NCBI RefSeq assembly: GCF_024347655.1
Contig: NZ_AP025514.1
Coordinates: forward strand, 310,001 to 374,000
Origin: Vibrio toranzoniae
Lineage (GTDB): Bacteria; Pseudomonadota; Gammaproteobacteria; Enterobacterales; Vibrionaceae
Direction of reading: 5' to 3'
Length of the DNA stretch: 64,000 nucleotides
The notes below the pieces were generated by a model. That model was not told where the DNA came from and searched no databases. It saw only the letters and a list, made by a program, of their open reading frames with translations. Of the stretch, positions 50,731 through 60,617 are shown one piece after another. Within the stretch, counting starts at the first letter, position 1. Each line of letters begins with the position of its first letter. A program made the position numbers and the translations under genes.

Positions 50731-51618
50731 ATGAAGCCAATTTTTGGTAGAGGTCCCTCTCTACAATTGCGCCTGTTTTTTGCTGTAACTTTATCAGCCA
50801 GCCTTATGCTGGCTGATAGTCGTTTAGATGCTTTCTCAAATGTTCGCTATCTATTAAACAGCGTGGTTGCCCCTATTCAGTATGCAGCCAACTTGCCTCG
50901 CACTATGTTCGATGGTGTATACGACCGTTTTAGTACTCGTAAAGTGCTAGTCGAATCTAACCATAATATTAAACGAGAAGTCTTACGATTGAAGAGTGAG
51001 CTGATTCTGCTTGACCAATATCAAGAAGAAAATAAGCGCCTTCGTAAACTGTTAGGATCGCCGTTTATCCGTGATGAGAAGAAAGTTGTCACAGAAGTTA
51101 TGGCAGTCGACACTTCACCATACCGTCATCAAGTCGTGATCGACAAAGGTCAGATTGATGGGGTGTATGAAGGGCAGCCGGTGATTAACGAGAAAGGCAT
51201 TGTTGGCCAAGTGACGTTTGTTGCTGCTCACAATAGCCGTGTGCTACTGCTTATTGATGCAAATAACGCAATTCCTGTGCAAGTTATTCGAAACGATATT
51301 CGAGTGATCGCTTCGGGTAATGGCATGATGGATGAGATCCAGTTAGAGCACATTCCAACTAGCACCGATATCCAACAAGAAGATTTATTAGTGACGTCCG
51401 GTTTGGGTGGGGTTTACCCTGAAGGGTATCCAGTGGCGCATGTTTCTTCGGTCGACTACGACCCGAAACGCGAGTTTGCCGTTATTAAAGCGGAGCCTGT
51501 GGTGGAGTTTGATAAGCTCAGATACTTGCTTCTTGTATGGCCTGATGAAAACAAACAGATGAAAGCAGAGCAATCCAGCATTGAACAAGTATTGTTAGAG
51601 GGTGAAGATGGCCAATAG
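50731..51618 (+). CDS. mreC: Rod-shape-determining protein MreC
   Basis: Bitopic inner-membrane scaffold that links MreB, MreD and the elongation synthases. The 295-residue protein has one N-terminal membrane segment (LRLFFAVTLSASLMLA, about residues 11-27), a coiled coil (VLVESNHNIKREVLRLKSELILLDQYQEENKRLRKLLG, about 74-110), and two periplasmic beta domains with GVYEGQPVINEKGIVGQV. It overlaps mreD by eleven bases. Confidence 0.96.
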   Translation: MKPIFGRGPSLQLRLFFAVTLSASLMLADSRLDAFSNVRYLLNSVVAPIQYAANLPRTMFDGVYDRFSTRKVLVESNHNIKREVLRLKSELILLDQYQEENKRLRKLLGSPFIRDEKKVVTEVMAVDTSPYRHQVVIDKGQIDGVYEGQPVINEKGIVGQVTFVAAHNSRVLLLIDANNAIPVQVIRNDIRVIASGNGMMDEIQLEHIPTSTDIQQEDLLVTSGLGGVYPEGYPVAHVSSVDYDPKREFAVIKAEPVVEFDKLRYLLLVWPDENKQMKAEQSSIEQVLLEGEDGQ

Positions 51619-52096
51619 TGTTTTAAGAAGTAAAATAGTAATTGGCTGCTCATTTTTGATAGCACTTATTCTGCAAACTATCCCTTGGCCTGGTAGCTTA
51701 GATCTTTTTAGGCCATCTTGGTTACTACTGGTGACCTGTTACTGGGTTTTGGCTATGCCTCATCGTGTTAACGTGGGTAGCGCTTTGATTCTTGGATTAT
51801 TGTGGGACCTCTTGATCGGTTCTACGCTAGGGATTAGAGGAATGATGATGGCAATTGTGATGTACATAATTGCGCTTAACTTCCTTGTCATTCGTAATAT
51901 GGCATTGTGGCAGCAAGCCATGATCATTGCAGCGTTAACGGTGTTATTTGAAGTATTGATATTCTTTGGTGAATATTTGATTCAAGATGTCGTATTCAAT
52001 CCATTGTCGTTATGGAGTGCATTGATAAACTGTATACTTTGGCCTTGGATGTTTTTATTAATGAGACGAGTACGTCGCCATTGGCATGTAAGGTAG
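51608..52096 (+). CDS. mreD: Rod-shape-determining protein MreD
   Basis: Integral inner-membrane partner of MreC. The 162-residue protein has about five membrane helices (IVIGCSFLIALILQTI, WLLLVTCYWVLAM, SALILGLLWDLLIG, MAIVMYIIALNFLVI, ILWPWMFLLMRRV). I choose the ATG at 51608, with GAGGG upstream inside the mreC 3' end; a GTG two codons earlier is in frame. Confidence 0.94.
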   Translation: MANSVLRSKIVIGCSFLIALILQTIPWPGSLDLFRPSWLLLVTCYWVLAMPHRVNVGSALILGLLWDLLIGSTLGIRGMMMAIVMYIIALNFLVIRNMALWQQAMIIAALTVLFEVLIFFGEYLIQDVVFNPLSLWSALINCILWPWMFLLMRRVRRHWHVR

Positions 52097-52103
52097 CGTG
52101 ACG

Positions 52104-52685
52104 ATGGAAAAGAAGTCTTTAGTGTTAGCGTCTGGTTCCCCGCGCCGCAAAGAGCTGCTATCTCAACTTGGTTATGAGTTTTCTGTTCTCGTGACTGATG
52201 TGGAAGAGTGTAAACACGCTCAAGAAACCGCCGAAGAATATGTTAAGCGGCTATCATTGGATAAGGCTTTAGCCGCTTTGTCTTTGTTAGGTGCTAGTGA
52301 TTCTGAAAAGCAGCATGTCGTTCTAGGTTCTGATACCGTAGTCGTCAGTCAAGGGCAGGTACTCGAGAAGCCTGCGGATTTTTCTGATTCTAAGCGAATA
52401 CTTACTCAATTAGCGAATCATCGCCATCAGGTGATGACGGCTGTCTCTGTTGTCTCGGCTACACAACAAAATACAAAAATCGTTATTACCGACGTATGGT
52501 TTAAACCCCTCAGTGAAAAAGAAATAGAACAATACTGGGAAACAGGGGAGCCATGCGATAAAGCCGGTAGCTATGGGATCCAAGGTTTGGGTGGACGCTT
52601 TGTTACCCGAATCGAAGGTAGTTATTACGCCGTTGTCGGCTTACCTTTATTTGAAACGGACCAGCTACTGCAAGAATTCTTATAA
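52104..52685 (+). CDS. maf: Maf-family nucleoside triphosphate pyrophosphatase (YhdE-like, dTTP/UTP)
   Basis: Hydrolyses dTTP, UTP and modified pyrimidine triphosphates to monophosphates. The 193-residue protein has the Maf signature LVLASGSPRRKELL at residues 6-19, LGSDTVV with the catalytic aspartate near residue 75, KPADFSDS and GKAGSYGIQG-like DKAGSYGIQG near residue 153. Its position between mreD and rng matches E. coli yhdE, the dTTP/UTP type, rather than the m7GTP type yceF. An in-frame GTG at 52098 is possible. Confidence 0.93.
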   Translation: MEKKSLVLASGSPRRKELLSQLGYEFSVLVTDVEECKHAQETAEEYVKRLSLDKALAALSLLGASDSEKQHVVLGSDTVVVSQGQVLEKPADFSDSKRILTQLANHRHQVMTAVSVVSATQQNTKIVITDVWFKPLSEKEIEQYWETGEPCDKAGSYGIQGLGGRFVTRIEGSYYAVVGLPLFETDQLLQEFL

Positions 52686-52705
52686 TTACAGATCTGAGGT
52701 GCACC

Positions 52706-54175
52706 ATGAGTGCTGAATTGTTGCTGAACGTGACCCCGAGTGAAACTCGTGTGGCCATGATTGAAGGGGGAACTCTTCAGGAGATCCATGTCGAACGAGA
52801 TGCTCGACGCGGCATCGTAGGAAATATCTATAAAGGACGTGTCAGTCGTGTTCTGCCAGGAATGCAGGCAGCTTTTGTGGATATAGGTCTTGAGAAAGCA
52901 GCTTTTTTACACGCCTCTGATATTGTTCCGCATACTGAATGTGTCGCTGAAAATGAAAAGAAACAGTTTCAGGTTCGTGATATTTCAGAGCTTGTTCGCC
53001 AAGGGCAAGATATTGTGGTTCAAGTCGTCAAAGATCCCCTAGGTACCAAAGGGGCCCGATTAACGACAGATATCACTCTACCATCTCGTTATCTGGTCTT
53101 TATGCCGGGCGCCAGCCATGTTGGTGTTTCTCAGCGTATTGATAGTGAATCTGAACGTAATCGCCTTAAGAAAGTGGTATCTCGTTACTGTGACGAACAC
53201 GGTGGCTTTATCATCCGTACCGCAGCCGAAGGTGCAGATTCCAATGAGCTTGCACAAGATGCCGCGTTCTTGAAGCGACTTTGGCTAAAAGTGTTAGAGC
53301 GTCGTGGTAAGCACAAAGCACGCACTCGTTTGTACGGTGAGCTTTGCTTAAGTCAACGTATCTTGCGTGACTTTGTAGGGACTGAGCTGAGCAAGATCCA
53401 AGTCGATTCTCGTTTAGAATATGAAAACCTAAAAGAATTCACTTCTGAGTACGTGCCAGAGCTGACCGACAAGTTAGAGTTGTATGAAGGCGATAAGCCG
53501 ATCTTTGATATGTACGATACCGAGAACGAGATTCAGCGCTCTTTGGATCGGAAAGTCGAATTAAAGTCTGGTGGTTATCTGATTATCGACCAAACAGAAG
53601 CGATGACGACGGTTGATATCAACACCGGTGCGTTTGTCGGCCGTCGTAATCTAGAAGAGACGATTTTCAATACCAACGTTGAAGCGACTCAAGCGATTGC
53701 TCGCCAGCTGCGTTTGCGTAACTTAGGTGGCATCATCATTATCGACTTCATCGATATGTTGTCTGAGGAGCACCGTAAGCGAGTGCTCACTTCTTTAGAG
53801 GCCGCGCTAGACAAAGATCGTGTGAAAACCAATATTAATGGCTTCACACAGCTTGGTTTGGTGGAGATGACGCGTAAGCGTACTCGCGAAAGCATTGAGC
53901 ATATTCTGTGTTCGAGTTGCCCTGCCTGTGAAGGTCGTGGCAGTGTGAAGACAGTCGAAACGGTTTGTTATGAAATACTTCGAGAGATCACGCGTGTGAA
54001 CCGTGCCTACGACGCCGATAAGTTTGTTGTCTATGCCGCAGCGGCTGTTGCCGAAGCGTTAGAGGGCGATGAATCGCATGCGCTTGCTGAGCTTGAAGTC
54101 TTTATTGGCAAGCAAGTTAAAATCCAGGCTGAGCCTCTGTACATACAAGAGCAGTTTGATGTGGTTATGATGTAA
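52706..54175 (+). CDS. rng: Ribonuclease G
   Basis: Endoribonuclease that matures the 5' end of 16S rRNA and turns over some mRNAs. The 489-residue protein is a short RNase E/G catalytic unit: an S1 domain (NIYKGRVSRVLPGMQAAFVDIGLEKAAFLHASDI, about residues 36-69), a 5' sensor region, the DNase I-like catalytic core with TVDINTGAFVG and IIIIDFIDM, and the zinc-link cysteines CSSCPAC near residue 403. It lacks the long scaffold tail of RNase E. GAGG precedes the ATG. It is followed ten bases later by yhdP. Confidence 0.97.
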   Translation: MSAELLLNVTPSETRVAMIEGGTLQEIHVERDARRGIVGNIYKGRVSRVLPGMQAAFVDIGLEKAAFLHASDIVPHTECVAENEKKQFQVRDISELVRQGQDIVVQVVKDPLGTKGARLTTDITLPSRYLVFMPGASHVGVSQRIDSESERNRLKKVVSRYCDEHGGFIIRTAAEGADSNELAQDAAFLKRLWLKVLERRGKHKARTRLYGELCLSQRILRDFVGTELSKIQVDSRLEYENLKEFTSEYVPELTDKLELYEGDKPIFDMYDTENEIQRSLDRKVELKSGGYLIIDQTEAMTTVDINTGAFVGRRNLEETIFNTNVEATQAIARQLRLRNLGGIIIIDFIDMLSEEHRKRVLTSLEAALDKDRVKTNINGFTQLGLVEMTRKRTRESIEHILCSSCPACEGRGSVKTVETVCYEILREITRVNRAYDADKFVVYAAAAVAEALEGDESHALAELEVFIGKQVKIQAEPLYIQEQFDVVMM

Positions 54176-54185
54176 TGGAAATTTT

Positions 54186-57100
54186 GTGAGCTCAAGCGTT
54201 ACTCTGATTTTACGTGCATGTTTGTGGTTAGTGGTTACTCTCTTAGTAACGCTAGCCATTGCCGTTACTACACTACGTGTAGCTTTACCCAATTTAAATA
54301 AGTATCAATCTGAGATTGAGCTTTGGGTAAACCAACATTCCGGCTTTGAGTTTTCTATTCAAGATGTGAGTGGTTTTTGGCGTAACACTCACCCTTCTAT
54401 TGCACTACAAGGTGTTAAAGCCAGCCTTCCTAACGTAAAAGATACGACGTTTTCTGTAGAGCGTGTTGAAGTTGAGTTCGACTTGATTCAATCACTTGTT
54501 CAAATGCGTCCTGTGGTTGCCGATCTTGTGATGAATCAAATGTATCTTGATATACGCTCAGTTGATCTGTTTCCAGAACGGAATGAAGATGATAAGAACC
54601 CGACGAAATCAAACACTTCAAAACGGGTTATACAAGAGCTGGATAATTTACTGCTGAAAACGCTGGTGGACGTTACCGCTAAAAATTCAACGATCATATA
54701 CCGCACGATTTCTGACGAAGAGCGTCAGCTCGATATCGAAACATTAAAGTGGCAAAACTCCGGTAAACATCACCTGGCAGAGGGCGTGGTGAGTATTAAA
54801 GAAGCCAACCTAAATTCTTTGTCAGTGAGTGCTAACTTTGTCGATGGTGGCTCGTTAGCCGATGTTACGGGTGAGTTCTATGTCAGCGCTGATAGCATCT
54901 CGGTGAATCCGTGGCTAACGCATTATATGCAAGCTGAATCCGGCATTGAAAGCGGAACAGTGAGCCTCAATAGTTGGGTAACTCTGCGAAACAGTCAGCC
55001 TGTGAGCGCTTATGTTGAGGTATTGCCTTCTGAATTGACGTGGAACGAAGATGGTCAGCATGAATTGATGGTTGAGTCGGGCATCTTTAAGTTAGCTCCA
55101 GTCGATGATGGATGGCAAGTGAATGGTCACTCACTCAATTTAAGGACGGATTTCAGACCTTGGTCTGAGTTTGACGTGGCGTTTAAGTGGATTAAAGGTT
55201 CATGGCAACTCAACGTGTCTGAACTTGATATTGCAACCATTACTCCGCTGATTAAGTTGTTGCCGGATTCCGAGCAATCCTCTCAAATGATGAATTCGTT
55301 GGCTCCTGGAGGCTCTGTTTCAGATATTCGTGTCTCGATGGGCCCAGAAATGGAGAGCTTACGTTATTCAGCTCGCTTTTCTGACCTTGCAATCGAGCAA
55401 TGGGAATTATTGCCAGGTTTTAGTCAAGTTTCAGGCAGTGTCTTTGGGTCGTTATCAGAAGCGAAAGCCAGCCTGAATGTTATTGACGATGTATTTCCTT
55501 ATGGTGACGTATTTCAAGCCCCTCTGAATATCAAACAGGGTCAGGTTGATATTGTTTGGCAACAAGATGAAAACGGTTGGAAGCTCTGGTCAGATAAAGT
55601 CACAGCAGCCACGCCAGATTTACAAGTATTGGGTGCATTTCGTTTAGATTTCCCAAATGATGCAAGCCCGTACCTTTCTTTTTATGGTGAAGCGGACGCT
55701 TACAACGTCGGTGAAACCTGGCGTTACTTACCAACGTTGGCACTTGGCCAAGACTTAACCGACTACCTTTCCACTGCGATCCAAGCAGGTAAAGCCGACG
55801 CCGTTAAATTACTTTGGCATGGTGAATTAGCTCAATATCCGTATACCAATCATGATGGCATTTTCCAAATTTGGGTTGGTTTAGAGGACGCTAAATTTAG
55901 CTTTGACACAAGCTGGCCATTGATCACTGACCTTCAGCTTGATCTACTGTTTGAAAATGCTGCGATGCATCTGGATTCTCGTTCAGCTCAATTGATGGAT
56001 GTCACGGCAGATCGTATTACGGGGCGTATTCCTTATTTAGGGGAAGGCGGGCATATCGAAATTGAAGCTAAGGCGACAGCGTCAGGTAATGCGGTGCGTG
56101 ATTACATGACGGCTTCGCCATTAGTCGACTCTGTAGGAGCAGCCTTAACAGCACTTCAGGTCAGTGGTGATGTTTCTTCTGAATTTCAGCTTAACATTCC
56201 GTTTGATGCTGAAAAAGAACCAAGGGCTTGGGGTTATGCCGACCTGAATGGAAATCATGTTGAAATTGAAGCGCCGCCGATAGTGCTTGAAAACACCACT
56301 GGACGCATTGAGTTTGATAATGATGTGGTAACGGCACATGGCCTGGCGGCGGATCTACTTGAGCAAGGGGTTTCGATTGACTTCAAAGGATTGAATGATG
56401 GCCCAGGTTATGCGGTTGATATCGATGTTATAGGGGATTGGGACATTAAGCCTCTAGAACCTTATATCGGAGAAAAGTGGTTAAGTCGCCTATCCGGTCA
56501 TGCGTTATGGCAAAGTCAGATTGATATACAGCTCAATGATATCGGTTTTAGTTATCAATTGGATTTGCAGTCCGATCTTAAGTACCTGGCGAGTGACTAC
56601 CCATATCCATTGGCGAAGAAATCTTTAGAAAGTGGCTCTGCGCGGTTGCAGGCGTCGGGTAACCAAGAAGCTATTACTGCACGCTTACAACTGCCTAGCA
56701 CCAAATATCAGGCTGAGATTGATATCACAGGTGATGTTCCTGAGCTAACTGCCACCAATTTAGTACTTGGTCGTGGCGGTTATAAAATTAGCCCTGTTGT
56801 TGGCCATCATGCGTTAATTCGTACGGACAAATTCAATGCCGATGATTGGTTATCGGTCTTGATGAACTCCAGTAACCAACCCTCAAATGCTGTGCTTAGC
56901 CAGATGGACACACCAAGTATTCCGGCACCAAGCCGTGTGACTTTCGAGAGTAAAGAGTTGATCTTAGGTGGTATTTCTTGGAACGATGTCGACTTTAGCG
57001 CTCGAAAGAATAAGCAAGCGTGGCAAATGGAAATTTCTAGCCAAGAGTTAGAAGGTGATATTAATTATCTCCCCCCTTATGATTTAACGGTTTCACTTGA

Positions 57101-58064
57101 CCGTCTGCACTTATTCTTCCCTGAGTGGAGCGAGAAAACAAACCAAGAGACTCTGCTTAGACGAAAAGAGAAAGAAGCGCCATTGGTCTCTGAATTAGAT
57201 AAAAAGATTCATGATACGATGCCCAACTTGACGATGACACTTAACGACTTTTGGTTGCAAGGTTATAAGGTCGGCAAGGTGGACGTTGAAATGACCAGAA
57301 AAGAAGATCGCATTGAGTGGAACAAGATTCAGGTTCGAAGTGGCGGCAACAAAGCGGATGTAAGTGGTTGGTGGAAGCTGAAAGGCGACACAAGCCATTC
57401 ATCCTTAACCGTTGATTTTGAAGGTGAAAACAATAGTGAGTTAATGGAGCGTTTTGGAATCACTTCCGGGATTCAAAAAGCCCCTTTTGCGTTAAAGGGG
57501 AAGCTGGACTGGGATGGTTCGCCTTGGGGGATCAAAATAGATACCCTTAGTGGTAATGTTGAAACTCAGTTTGGTAAAGGCATTATTTCTGATGTAAGTG
57601 GTGCCGCCCGCTTACTGGGTTTATTTAGCTTAGATTCAATACTTCGTAAGATGCAACTCGATTTCTCAGACGTGTTTGATAAAGGCATGGCATTCAATAG
57701 CATCACAGGAACGGGCGAGATCCAAAATGGTATCTTCCTGACTAATGATCTGAATATGGATGCGGTCGCGGGTGAGATGAAGATCAAAGGTATCGCTAAC
57801 CTCAATACTCGTCAGGTTGATGCTGAGGTGAACTTTACTCCTGATATTACCTCTGGTATTCCTGTGTTAACCGCCTTTGCGGTCACCCCACAAACCGCTT
57901 TGTACGTATTAGCGGTGACGACGGTTATTTCGCCTGTGGTTGAGGTATTTACTCAAGTTAACTACTCGGTTAAAGGGCCCTTGGAGTCGCCAACGGTGAG
58001 TGAGCTTTCCCGTAGTTCTGGTGAGTTCAAATTACCAGAGAAGCTGAGAAAGTTGGCGCAATAG
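54186..58064 (+). CDS. yhdP: AsmA-like bridge protein YhdP
   Basis: TIGR02099/AsmA-superfamily protein thought to carry phospholipids from inner to outer membrane, redundantly with TamB and YdbH. The 1292-residue protein has one N-terminal membrane segment (LRACLWLVVTLLVTLAIAVTTLRVAL, residues 8-33) and then an almost uninterrupted series of amphipathic beta strands, consistent with the long hydrophobic groove of this family. The C-terminal AsmA-like part contains FGKGIISDVSGAARLLGLFSLDSILR. The start is GTG with GGA upstream. It follows rng as in E. coli. The length agrees with the family. Confidence 0.94.
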   Translation: MSSSVTLILRACLWLVVTLLVTLAIAVTTLRVALPNLNKYQSEIELWVNQHSGFEFSIQDVSGFWRNTHPSIALQGVKASLPNVKDTTFSVERVEVEFDLIQSLVQMRPVVADLVMNQMYLDIRSVDLFPERNEDDKNPTKSNTSKRVIQELDNLLLKTLVDVTAKNSTIIYRTISDEERQLDIETLKWQNSGKHHLAEGVVSIKEANLNSLSVSANFVDGGSLADVTGEFYVSADSISVNPWLTHYMQAESGIESGTVSLNSWVTLRNSQPVSAYVEVLPSELTWNEDGQHELMVESGIFKLAPVDDGWQVNGHSLNLRTDFRPWSEFDVAFKWIKGSWQLNVSELDIATITPLIKLLPDSEQSSQMMNSLAPGGSVSDIRVSMGPEMESLRYSARFSDLAIEQWELLPGFSQVSGSVFGSLSEAKASLNVIDDVFPYGDVFQAPLNIKQGQVDIVWQQDENGWKLWSDKVTAATPDLQVLGAFRLDFPNDASPYLSFYGEADAYNVGETWRYLPTLALGQDLTDYLSTAIQAGKADAVKLLWHGELAQYPYTNHDGIFQIWVGLEDAKFSFDTSWPLITDLQLDLLFENAAMHLDSRSAQLMDVTADRITGRIPYLGEGGHIEIEAKATASGNAVRDYMTASPLVDSVGAALTALQVSGDVSSEFQLNIPFDAEKEPRAWGYADLNGNHVEIEAPPIVLENTTGRIEFDNDVVTAHGLAADLLEQGVSIDFKGLNDGPGYAVDIDVIGDWDIKPLEPYIGEKWLSRLSGHALWQSQIDIQLNDIGFSYQLDLQSDLKYLASDYPYPLAKKSLESGSARLQASGNQEAITARLQLPSTKYQAEIDITGDVPELTATNLVLGRGGYKISPVVGHHALIRTDKFNADDWLSVLMNSSNQPSNAVLSQMDTPSIPAPSRVTFESKELILGGISWNDVDFSARKNKQAWQMEISSQELEGDINYLPPYDLTVSLDRLHLFFPEWSEKTNQETLLRRKEKEAPLVSELDKKIHDTMPNLTMTLNDFWLQGYKVGKVDVEMTRKEDRIEWNKIQVRSGGNKADVSGWWKLKGDTSHSSLTVDFEGENNSELMERFGITSGIQKAPFALKGKLDWDGSPWGIKIDTLSGNVETQFGKGIISDVSGAARLLGLFSLDSILRKMQLDFSDVFDKGMAFNSITGTGEIQNGIFLTNDLNMDAVAGEMKIKGIANLNTRQVDAEVNFTPDITSGIPVLTAFAVTPQTALYVLAVTTVISPVVEVFTQVNYSVKGPLESPTVSELSRSSGEFKLPEKLRKLAQ

Positions 58065-58087
58065 ACGTTAGTACACGAGTTGTTTAT

Positions 58088-58135
58088 TGGCGAGTTAGTT
58101 AATTGATGAGCTAGTTAAATGACGAGCTAGTGCAG
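58088..58135 (+). repeat. Three tandem 16-bp degenerate repeats
   Basis: TGGCGAGTTAGTTAAT, TGATGAGCTAGTTAAA and TGACGAGCTAGTGCAG follow one another directly after yhdP. They are non-coding and function is unknown. Confidence 0.7.
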
Positions 58136-58214
58136 ACGGCCGTCGCTTAATAGGGTAAGTGGTTAATACGGTCAATGCTGGTTTCTGAATCAAATGAATG
58201 GAGGAGTAATACGC

Positions 58215-59027
58215 ATGGATTGTGTTGGATTGATTCAAATGACATCTGGCCCTAACCCTGAGCTAAACTTTGATTATCTTGTTCAAGAAGTTGCAAAGTG
58301 CAAAGCTTTAGGGGCTAAGTGGGTGGTTTGTCCTGAAAACGCGTTAGTTTTTGGTAGCAAGGCTGATTATCACAAATATGCGGAACCTTTAAATAATGGT
58401 CCATTGCAAAATAAACTGTCTGAGTTAGCAAAACTTCATCGAGTTTGGATCGTAGTTGGCAGTATGCCAATAAGTACGACAGAAGGTGTGACGACCACAA
58501 CCTTGGTGATTGATGATTTTGGCAGTTTAGTGACTCACTACGACAAGTTACACATGTTCGATGTGGATGTCGCTGATGCACACAAGTGTTATCGAGAGTC
58601 CGATATTTTTACGCCGGGTGACCGAGTTGTGACAACGGAAACGCCTTTTGGTCGCTTAGGTTTGAGTATTTGTTATGATGTGCGCTTTCCACACTTGTAT
58701 TCAGAGTTACGTAATCAAGGTGCGCAGATTATCGTTGTACCCGCAGCGTTTACCGCAGTGACAGGTCAAGCGCATTGGGAAGCATTATTGAGGTGCCGTG
58801 CGATCGAAACACAGTCGTGGGTTGTCGCGGTGGGGCAAGGGGGCAAACATCCTTGCCAAAGAGAAACATGGGGACACTCAATGGTGGTTGATCCATGGGG
58901 ACGAGTGGTCTCACAGTTAGGCCAAGATCCTAAAAGTATGGTGGTTGAGATAGACACATCCAGTTGCGAATCTATTAGGCAAAATATGCCCATCGCGCAA
59001 CACTCTCGATTTACCAATCAATTTTAA
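58215..59027 (+). CDS. Carbon-nitrogen hydrolase (Nit1/deaminated-glutathione-amidase-like)
   Basis: Predicted omega-amidase-type nitrilase-superfamily enzyme, perhaps cleaving deaminated glutathione as a repair enzyme. The catalytic triad is complete: E41 in VVCPENAL, K111 in YDKLHMFDV and C153 in SICYDVRFP. The 270-residue length and the HMFDVDVAD segment fit the Nit branch rather than biofilm amidases or beta-ureidopropionase. I start at the ATG at 58215 because GGAGGAG lies eight bases before it; the ATG at 58194 precedes that site. It sits between yhdP and tldD, a common Vibrio order, and is probably co-transcribed with tldD 19 bases downstream. Confidence 0.86.
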   Translation: MDCVGLIQMTSGPNPELNFDYLVQEVAKCKALGAKWVVCPENALVFGSKADYHKYAEPLNNGPLQNKLSELAKLHRVWIVVGSMPISTTEGVTTTTLVIDDFGSLVTHYDKLHMFDVDVADAHKCYRESDIFTPGDRVVTTETPFGRLGLSICYDVRFPHLYSELRNQGAQIIVVPAAFTAVTGQAHWEALLRCRAIETQSWVVAVGQGGKHPCQRETWGHSMVVDPWGRVVSQLGQDPKSMVVEIDTSSCESIRQNMPIAQHSRFTNQF

Positions 59028-59046
59028 TTACAAACAAGAGCCATTT

Positions 59047-60492
59047 ATGAGCATTAATCAAATTGAAGAAGCGCTACTGAACCCAACAGGGCTTACGGAG
59101 CAGAATATCGCAGATACATTGGCGAGCATTGCTACCCGCCAAATTGATTATGCTGATATCTACTTTCAGTCAAGCTGGCACGAATCTTTGGTGCTGGAAG
59201 ATAGCATTATTAAAGACGGCTCTTTCAATATCGATTGCGGTGTCGGTGTTCGAGCGGTTTCTGGCGAAAAAACGGGCTTTGCTTACGCGGATCAAATTCA
59301 ACTGGATGGTCTTAAACAGAGCGCGATTGCAGCTCGTGGTATCGCGAAACAAGGTCAAAACGGCAAGGTACAAGCGTTCAAACGTAACTCTAACCAAACT
59401 TATTATGATGCGGTAAACCCATTAGCAAGCTGGGAAAAACAACAAAAAACAGAACTACTGAAATCATTGGATGCTTACATTCGTACTAAAGAGCCTATGG
59501 TGACTGAAGTATCGGTAAGCCTAAGTGGTGTGCATGAGCAGATGCTGGTTGCCGCGACAGACGGCACTTACGCTGGTGATATTCGTCCACTAGTTCGTCT
59601 ATCAATCAGTGTACTTGCGCAGAAAGGCGATCGTCGTGAGCGCGGTAGCGCGGGTGGTGGTGGCCGCTTTGGTTACGACTTCTTCCTAAGTGATGACCAC
59701 GGTACTCAAGTTGCTTACCAATTTGCTGACGAAGCGATTCGTCAAGCTCTCGTTAACCTTGAAGCGGTGGCTGCGCCTGCTGGTGCAATGCCTGTGGTCC
59801 TTGGTTCGGGTTGGCCGGGCGTTCTTCTACATGAAGCCGTAGGCCACGGTTTAGAAGGTGACTTCAACCGTAAAGACTCTTCGGTATTTTCTGGTAAAGT
59901 TGGCGAGCAAGTAACGTCAAGCTTATGTACGATTGTCGATGACGGCACATTGACCGATCTTCGTGGTTCATTGAATGTGGATGATGAAGGTGTTAATGGT
60001 CAGTACAACACGCTAATCGAAAACGGCATCCTAAAAGGTTACATGCAAGATAAGTTGAACGCTCGTCTAATGGGTGTAGCTCCTACAGGTAATGGTCGTC
60101 GTGAGTCTTACGCGCACCTTCCAATGCCACGCATGACCAATACCTACATGCTACCGGGTGAGCACACGCCTGAAGAGATCATCGCAACGGTTGAGAAAGG
60201 GATCTACGCACCAAACTTCGGCGGCGGTCAAGTTGATATCACTTCTGGTAAGTTTGTGTTCTCTGCTTCTGAAGCGTACATGATTGAAAATGGCAAGATC
60301 ACTCACCCAGTGAAAGGCGCAACGCTGATCGGTTCTGGTATTGAAGCAATGCAGCAAGTGTCTATGGTCGGCAACGATCTAAGCATCGACCGTGGTGTTG
60401 GTGTGTGTGGTAAGGCTGGTCAAAGCGTGCCTGTCGGTGTTGGTCAACCAACATTGAAACTAGACTCGCTAACCGTTGGTGGTACTGAGTAA
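59047..60492 (+). CDS. tldD: TldD, metalloprotease subunit of TldD/TldE
   Basis: Zinc protease subunit that with TldE (PmbA) degrades unfolded peptides; in E. coli it matures microcin B17 and degrades the CcdA antitoxin. The 481-residue protein has the HExxxH zinc motif HEAVGH at residues 262-267, after [18 protein letters not shown]. The long glycine-rich region [13 protein letters not shown] is near residue 201, and the C-terminal [18 protein letters not shown] is typical of TldD. Its partner tldE/pmbA is not in the window. Confidence 0.96.
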   Translation: MSINQIEEALLNPTGLTEQNIADTLASIATRQIDYADIYFQSSWHESLVLEDSIIKDGSFNIDCGVGVRAVSGEKTGFAYADQIQLDGLKQSAIAARGIAKQGQNGKVQAFKRNSNQTYYDAVNPLASWEKQQKTELLKSLDAYIRTKEPMVTEVSVSLSGVHEQMLVAATDGTYAGDIRPLVRLSISVLAQKGDRRERGSAGGGGRFGYDFFLSDDHGTQVAYQFADEAIRQALVNLEAVAAPAGAMPVVLGSGWPGVLLHEAVGHGLEGDFNRKDSSVFSGKVGEQVTSSLCTIVDDGTLTDLRGSLNVDDEGVNGQYNTLIENGILKGYMQDKLNARLMGVAPTGNGRRESYAHLPMPRMTNTYMLPGEHTPEEIIATVEKGIYAPNFGGGQVDITSGKFVFSASEAYMIENGKITHPVKGATLIGSGIEAMQQVSMVGNDLSIDRGVGVCGKAGQSVPVGVGQPTLKLDSLTVGGTE

Positions 60493-60536
60493 TTCAGGCT
60501 AACCCCGTTTGATTAGAGTTTCAGCTTCTTAACAGT

Positions 60537-60564
60537 TAGAAGCTAGAAGCTAGAAGCTAGAAGC
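60537..60564 (+). repeat. Four perfect TAGAAGC tandem repeats
   Basis: Four head-to-tail copies of the heptamer TAGAAGC run directly into the tldD terminator stem; the last AAGC is shared with it. Confidence 0.9.
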
Positions 60565-60590
60565 GCCTCCAATGTGAGGCGCTTTTTTGT
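60561..60590 (+). terminator. Terminator of tldD
   Basis: AAGCGCCTC and GAGGCGCTT form a 9-bp stem with a 6-base loop and a T-run. It lies between convergent tldD and the phoH-like gene. Confidence 0.9.
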
Positions 60591-60617
60591 TTTGGGGCTG
60601 TGCTAATGCATAAGCTC

